Shown here: positions 59,878-64,000 of the stretch, piece after piece | Layout: each line of letters begins with the position of its first letter | Position numbering within the stretch: position 1 is the first letter of the stretch | NCBI RefSeq assembly: GCF_003339505.1 | Contig: NZ_QPIW01000031.1 | Coordinates: forward strand, 1 to 64,000 | Direction: 5' to 3' | DNA: 64,000 bases | Source: Runella aurantiaca | GTDB lineage: Bacteria; Bacteroidota; Bacteroidia; Cytophagales; Spirosomataceae | Notes under the pieces: generated by a model | Told to the model about the DNA's origin: nothing | Seen by the model: the letters and a program-made list of their open reading frames with translations, nothing else | The model's database searches: none | Position numbers and translations under genes: made by a program

Positions 59878-62800
59878 ATGTTCAAAGAAATATTCCTTTT
59901 TGAGTTAAAATACCGCTTCAAGCGCCCTGCTACTTATCTGTATTTTGGCCTGTTGTTTTTGTTCATGTTTTTGAACATCATCTACGGCAGCGGTCCCGCT
60001 TCCGAAAAAGCGAACCTCAATTCGCCCTACGCCATCTCACAGATGTTGATTATCATCTCCATTTTTGCCAGCTTAATCAGCTCCGCCATCATGGGCGTAC
60101 CCGTCTATCGAGATGTAGAATTTGGCACTAAAGATTACTTTTTTAGCTTTCCAATTACCGAAAAAGGCTACTTACTGGGGCGTTTTTTGGGGTCATTTGT
60201 TACACTTTTGTTTGTGTGTTTTGGCATGGTATTAGGCATCATGCTGGGAGGGATTTTAGGTCCCTTGCTCGGACTAGCCGAAAACGCCAGCCGCTTTGCT
60301 CCCGTCAATCTATGGCATCATTTGCAGCCCTATTTGCTATTTGTTGTACCCAACATGCTTTTTACGGGTTGTCTGTTTTTTAGTTTGGTAGCACTCACGC
60401 GCAAGGTGTTTATCATCTACTCTGGAGGTATTTTACTGCTGATTGCCTATCTACTTTCCACCGTTTTGACCCGTGATTTGGAAAACAAAAACCTCGTGGA
60501 TTTGATTGACCCCTTTGGCCTAACCACTTTCAACAACGCTACTAAATACTGGACTCCTTTTGAACAAAATACCCTCACCGCCCCACTCGTAGGTAATTTG
60601 CTCTACAACCGCCTGATATGGACGGGCTTAGGATTACTGGTGTTTTTGGGCGTATTGTATCGGTTTAGTTTTCAGCGGTTTCTGTCGGTAAAACTTGGCA
60701 AAAAACAAAAAGACGAAGAGCGTCCAACCACCCGTTTGTCGCTGGCAGATTTGCCCGTGGCCGATAAAATCTATTCAAGCAGCATCTTTCTTCGCCAAAT
60801 GTTCAGCCAAGCGTGGTTGGAGTTTGGGCAGATTATCCGTGACCCGTACTTTCTTGCCATCATGGTAGGGGCGTTGTTTTTTCTATTTACGGATGGTTGG
60901 TTTGGTTTCCCCACCTTCGGCACGCCCTCATTGCCGCTGACCTACTACATGATTGAGGTGAAAGACTTCAACTATGGGTTGTTCGTGTATATTATCTTGA
61001 TTTTTTACACGGGAGAGGTAGTCCATCGCGACAAGTCGGTGAAGTATAACCTCATCTCCGATTCGTTGCCCGTACCCAACTGGATGGTATATGGCTCTAA
61101 GTTTTTGGCCATTGTGCTGGTAGGATTTGTGATGGCTAATTTGGTGATTGTGAGTGGCGTAGCCAATCAGGTAATAAAAGGGTATTTCAACTTTGAGTTT
61201 GATAAATACTTCACCGACTTGTATTTGATTGAGTTTCCCGAATACATCGAATTGGCGATGTTGGCCTTTTTTATGCACATTTTGGTCAACCAAAAATTCC
61301 TCGGCCACATTTTTACCATCGGGCTTTGGTTTTTGTTGGGCAGCATTCAGAGTTTTGCCGAAATCAACTACAATCTGCTGTTTTTTAGCTATTTCCCTAA
61401 CTACCGAATTTCGGATATGAACGGCTTTGGTCATTTTGCGGCCCCGCTTTTCTGGTTTCATTTCAACTGGTTGGCGTTAGGGGCTTTGCTTTTGGTGGTA
61501 GGCAATTTGTTTTGGAACCGAGGGTCAGAAGATGCTTTCAAAGCCCGTTGGCAATTGATGAAGCAGCGTCTCAGCGGCAAATCATACGTCTGGCTCACGC
61601 TTTTTACGGTGCTGTGGCTGGGGGCGAGTGCTTACATTTATTACAACGTCAGCATCCTGAACAAATACGTCGGAATTGAAGAAGGGCGAGAACAAGGCTC
61701 AAATTATGAGAAAAAATACAAAAAGTATGAGCGTACGCCCCAGCCTAAAGTGATAGACGTGAAGGTGAATATTGATCTTTTTCCGAATGAGCGGGCGTGT
61801 GATGCCCAAGGTGTGTTTACGCTGGTCAATAAAACCCAAGTGCCTATTGATTCGCTGCACCTGAACATGGGTAGTCCCATCGCCCACACTGACATCAAAA
61901 AGTTGACCATCAACGGAATAGCTCCAAAAATCATTTTGGATGACAAAGTTTTGAAGTATCAGATTTATCGTTTTCCCAAAACGCTGCAACCTGGCGATAC
62001 CGTTAAAATGGAGGTAGTGGTGCGCGCCGAAAATCGGGGTTTTGAGAACAGCGGTTTGAGTCGCGAAATTGTCGAGAATGGGACATTTTTTGACCTCCAA
62101 ATCTTTCCTTCAATGGGTTATGGTGGCGACAAAATTGACTCGGATAAGTACCGCAAAAAATACGGATTGCCCGAAAAGAAATATACGTTACCTACCCAAT
62201 CCGATGCCTTTGGGTTGAGTACGTTGCTCTTCAACGACGATGCTGACTTAGTTACGTTTGAAGGCACGGTCAGTACCGAACCCGACCAGATTGCCATCAT
62301 GCCCGGCTACCTCCAAAAAGAGTGGACCGACAAGGGACGGCGGTATTTTTACTACAAGCAGGAAGGGCTGATGGACTTGTTTTTTAACGTTTGTTCGGCT
62401 CGCTACGTGGTCAAAAAAGACGTTTGGAAAGCCCCCGACGGCAAGGAAATCAAAATTGCAATTTATCACCACCCCGGCCACGAGAAGAATTTAGGCCATT
62501 TCATTAAAGGCGTAAAGGATGCCTTGGCGTACAACCACGTTAATTATCGTCCGTATCAGTACAGCGAAATGCGCATCATCGAGTTTCCGCGCTATGCAGG
62601 TTTTGCGCAATCATTTCCTAATACCGTGCCTTACACCGAAAGTTTTGGCTGGGTAGCCGATTTCTCTGACCCCAACGACACCGACTACGCCTACTACGTG
62701 ACGGCCCACGAAGTGGCGCACCAATGGTGGGGGCATCAGGTATGTCCGAGTTATACGCGCGGTGCCAATCAGATTTCGGAATCTATGGCCGAATACTCTT

Positions 62801-63507
62801 CGCTCATGGTGTTGAAGCAAGAATACGGCGAAGATGCCATGCAAAACCGCCTCAAGTACTGCTTAGATGCCTACCTGCGCGGGCGTTCTAACGAGAGCAA
62901 GTTTGAAGAAACGCTCCTCGAAAACGACAGCCGTTCTTACGTGTGGTATGACAAAGGCTCGTTGGTACTCTACGCTTTGCAGGATTTGATTGGAGAAAAA
63001 AACATGAACAAAGCCCTCAGTGATTTTGCCAATGAAAATGCGTTTCTGGAAAAACCGCCTTATCCCACCTCGGGCAAGTGGTTTGCGGCGCTGCGGAAAG
63101 TCGTGCCTGATTCGTTGCAGTATTTTGCCGAAGATAGTTTTGAGAAAATAGCCCTGTACGAAAACCGAATTACCAAAGCCGAAGCCACTAAAGGAAAAGG
63201 CAACGAGTACAAGGTAAAACTCACCGTACAGGCCAAAAAACTCTACTACGACAAGCAAGGCAAGGAAATCAGTACGGGCAAAGGGCGCGATTATATCGAC
63301 ATCGGTATCTTTGCCGAAGAAGGTAAAAATGCCAAAGGCATGAAGAAAAAAGTGCCGCTCTACCTCAAAAAACATTGGCTTACCCCTGGCGAGCACACGC
63401 TCGAATTTACCGTCAAAGGTGAACCAAAAAAAGCAGGCATCGACCCTTACAACAAACTCATCGACCGAATTTCGGATGATAACGTGACGACGGTGGAGGG
63501 GTTGTAG
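59878..63507 (+). CDS. ABC permease fused to an M1 family aminopeptidase
   Basis: 1209 residues. Two sets of membrane segments (about residues 20-270 and 320-590) are those of an ABC-2-type permease; residues about 620-1209 form an M1 peptidase with the zinc motif His944-Glu945-x-x-His948 (TAHEVAHQWWGHQ) and the third ligand Glu968 (SESMAEYSS). Nineteen residues separate the motif from Glu968, against eighteen in standard M1 enzymes, as I recall for this fusion subgroup. Family members couple transport of peptides or peptide-modified products to cleavage on the outer face. The ATPase is at 58517-59398. Confidence 0.93.
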   Translation: MFKEIFLFELKYRFKRPATYLYFGLLFLFMFLNIIYGSGPASEKANLNSPYAISQMLIIISIFASLISSAIMGVPVYRDVEFGTKDYFFSFPITEKGYLLGRFLGSFVTLLFVCFGMVLGIMLGGILGPLLGLAENASRFAPVNLWHHLQPYLLFVVPNMLFTGCLFFSLVALTRKVFIIYSGGILLLIAYLLSTVLTRDLENKNLVDLIDPFGLTTFNNATKYWTPFEQNTLTAPLVGNLLYNRLIWTGLGLLVFLGVLYRFSFQRFLSVKLGKKQKDEERPTTRLSLADLPVADKIYSSSIFLRQMFSQAWLEFGQIIRDPYFLAIMVGALFFLFTDGWFGFPTFGTPSLPLTYYMIEVKDFNYGLFVYIILIFYTGEVVHRDKSVKYNLISDSLPVPNWMVYGSKFLAIVLVGFVMANLVIVSGVANQVIKGYFNFEFDKYFTDLYLIEFPEYIELAMLAFFMHILVNQKFLGHIFTIGLWFLLGSIQSFAEINYNLLFFSYFPNYRISDMNGFGHFAAPLFWFHFNWLALGALLLVVGNLFWNRGSEDAFKARWQLMKQRLSGKSYVWLTLFTVLWLGASAYIYYNVSILNKYVGIEEGREQGSNYEKKYKKYERTPQPKVIDVKVNIDLFPNERACDAQGVFTLVNKTQVPIDSLHLNMGSPIAHTDIKKLTINGIAPKIILDDKVLKYQIYRFPKTLQPGDTVKMEVVVRAENRGFENSGLSREIVENGTFFDLQIFPSMGYGGDKIDSDKYRKKYGLPEKKYTLPTQSDAFGLSTLLFNDDADLVTFEGTVSTEPDQIAIMPGYLQKEWTDKGRRYFYYKQEGLMDLFFNVCSARYVVKKDVWKAPDGKEIKIAIYHHPGHEKNLGHFIKGVKDALAYNHVNYRPYQYSEMRIIEFPRYAGFAQSFPNTVPYTESFGWVADFSDPNDTDYAYYVTAHEVAHQWWGHQVCPSYTRGANQISESMAEYSSLMVLKQEYGEDAMQNRLKYCLDAYLRGRSNESKFEETLLENDSRSYVWYDKGSLVLYALQDLIGEKNMNKALSDFANENAFLEKPPYPTSGKWFAALRKVVPDSLQYFAEDSFEKIALYENRITKAEATKGKGNEYKVKLTVQAKKLYYDKQGKEISTGKGRDYIDIGIFAEEGKNAKGMKKKVPLYLKKHWLTPGEHTLEFTVKGEPKKAGIDPYNKLIDRISDDNVTTVEGL

Positions 63508-63519
63508 AGATAGAAAAAA

Positions 63520-63555
63520 ACGGCGAGTTAGGTTCCATACAGGACTACTCGCCGT
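63520..63555 (+). terminator. likely terminator after the permease-peptidase gene
   Basis: 9-bp stem ACGGCGAGT/ACTCGCCGT with an 18-nt loop, followed by CCTGTTTTC. Confidence 0.6.
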
Positions 63556-63601
63556 CCTGTTTTCTAATCTTTAAATTTGTTTTTATTTTTGTCAAAACTT
63601 T

Positions 63602-64000
63602 ATGAGAGATGAAATCAGAGATATCCTTTCAAGAATTGGAGAAGTTACAGATAGAAATCTTATCCAAACAGCCTTGCTTTACCTTAGCACAAGCGAAAGC
63701 ACAGGTAGAACGACTCAAAAAACAGAACTCTTCAGTAAAAAAGACGAGGTAAAGTTATTGTCTCTTTTTTCTACTCAATACGATTACTGGCATTCATTAA
63801 TTGATGATAATCAGTACATTGGCGAAGGAGCAGAGCAGCAAGTTTTTCTCAATAATGATGGCAAGAGCGTCACCCAAATTAATGATGCCATTTTTTACGA
63901 AAGTTGGAAAGAATATTTTATTAGCCTACTTATTCACAATTTTTTATTCCCGAGTACCCATTACGAACTGCTTGGTTTTTATCTTAAAGACAACAATTTT
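63602..64000 (+). CDS. partial gene, possible kinase-fold polyvalent-protein domain
   Basis: The frame opens at ATG 63602 and runs open for 133 codons to the window edge. The segment QYIGEGAEQQVFLNNDGKSV followed by the NDAIFYESWKEYFISLLIHNFLFPSTHYELLGF region looks like the N lobe of a Ser/Thr/Tyr kinase-like domain seen in polyvalent proteins and mobile-element proteins, with GEGAEQQVF in the place of a glycine-rich loop. This is recognition by pattern only. A TATTTTTG -7-like element lies at 63584-63591, with no good -33 box. The rest of the gene is needed to say more. Confidence 0.6.
   Translation, partial: MRDEIRDILSRIGEVTDRNLIQTALLYLSTSESTGRTTQKTELFSKKDEVKLLSLFSTQYDYWHSLIDDNQYIGEGAEQQVFLNNDGKSVTQINDAIFYESWKEYFISLLIHNFLFPSTHYELLGFYLKDNNF

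Noticed and set aside
60928-61461. 177-codon open frame on the minus strand
   Set aside because: Antisense to the membrane part of the permease-peptidase gene; a composition shadow.

Overview
The window looks like a chromosomal segment of a Bacteroidota bacterium, most likely Cytophagales (Spirosomataceae or Runella-like; this lower rank is an impression, not a measurement). Reasons: the 16S 5' end; many promoters of the Bacteroidota type (TTG, 19-20 bp, TAnnTTTG); families typical of the phylum (DUF5606-, DUF5723-, DUF5916- and DUF4412-like proteins, PorE-like TPR/PD40/OmpA proteins, a bacillithiol deacetylase, circularly permuted ATP-grasp); and many signal peptides ending in A-Q. It is dense and mostly core genome. 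I see no prophage, CRISPR array, tRNA or classical insertion sequence.

Layout. 1-640: start of a 16S rRNA gene on the minus strand with a boxA-like leader and a stack of four promoter-like elements, three of them carried on 116-bp tandem repeats. 732-3551: bshB1, M23/LysM endopeptidase and trxB. 3721-8250: queE and two tandem PorE-like proteins. 8339-11964: a transaldolase-CBS fusion, a heparinase II/III protein carrying palindromic repeats in frame, and a DUF5606 protein. 12152-18590: blue-copper protein, beta-propeller protein, GH16 hydrolase and secreted subtilisin. 18701-24135: a putative D-amino-acid salvage cluster (DgcA-like racemase, DgcN/DUF1611 protein, a serine-hydrolase/D-aminoacylase fusion) with a divergent Lrp-type regulator. 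24304-29135: two secreted amidohydrolase-like proteins with a four-helix-bundle gene inserted between them. 29200-40434: DUF4412, NmrA-like oxidoreductase with its TetR regulator and two matching operators, ATP-grasp, DUF5723, enoyl-CoA hydratase, EEP hydrolase, rarA, ECF sigma factor, adenine deaminase. 40614-53959: HExxH small protein, DUF5916, lepA, an Uma2 pseudogene, pyruvate dehydrogenase E2, hslV, pth, a small secreted protein, GH109, metG, smpB. 54187-64000: S9 peptidase, toxin-antitoxin-GNAT operon, ABC ATPase, a second four-helix-bundle element, an ABC permease/M1 peptidase fusion, and the start of a gene cut by the window edge.

The points most worth a second look are (a) the D-amino-acid cluster, where an 842-residue protein joins a penicillin-binding-type serine hydrolase to an N-acyl-D-amino-acid deacylase beside DgcN- and DgcA-like proteins; (b) two four-helix-bundle (23S intervening-sequence protein family) genes that sit between inverted-repeat arms and interrupt gene pairs, with related empty or solo arms elsewhere; (c) a palindrome family (core TCTGACGGTT) that acts as a terminator after metG but lies in frame inside a heparinase gene; and (d) a TetR operator that exactly fills the spacer of its own, probably leaderless, promoter.
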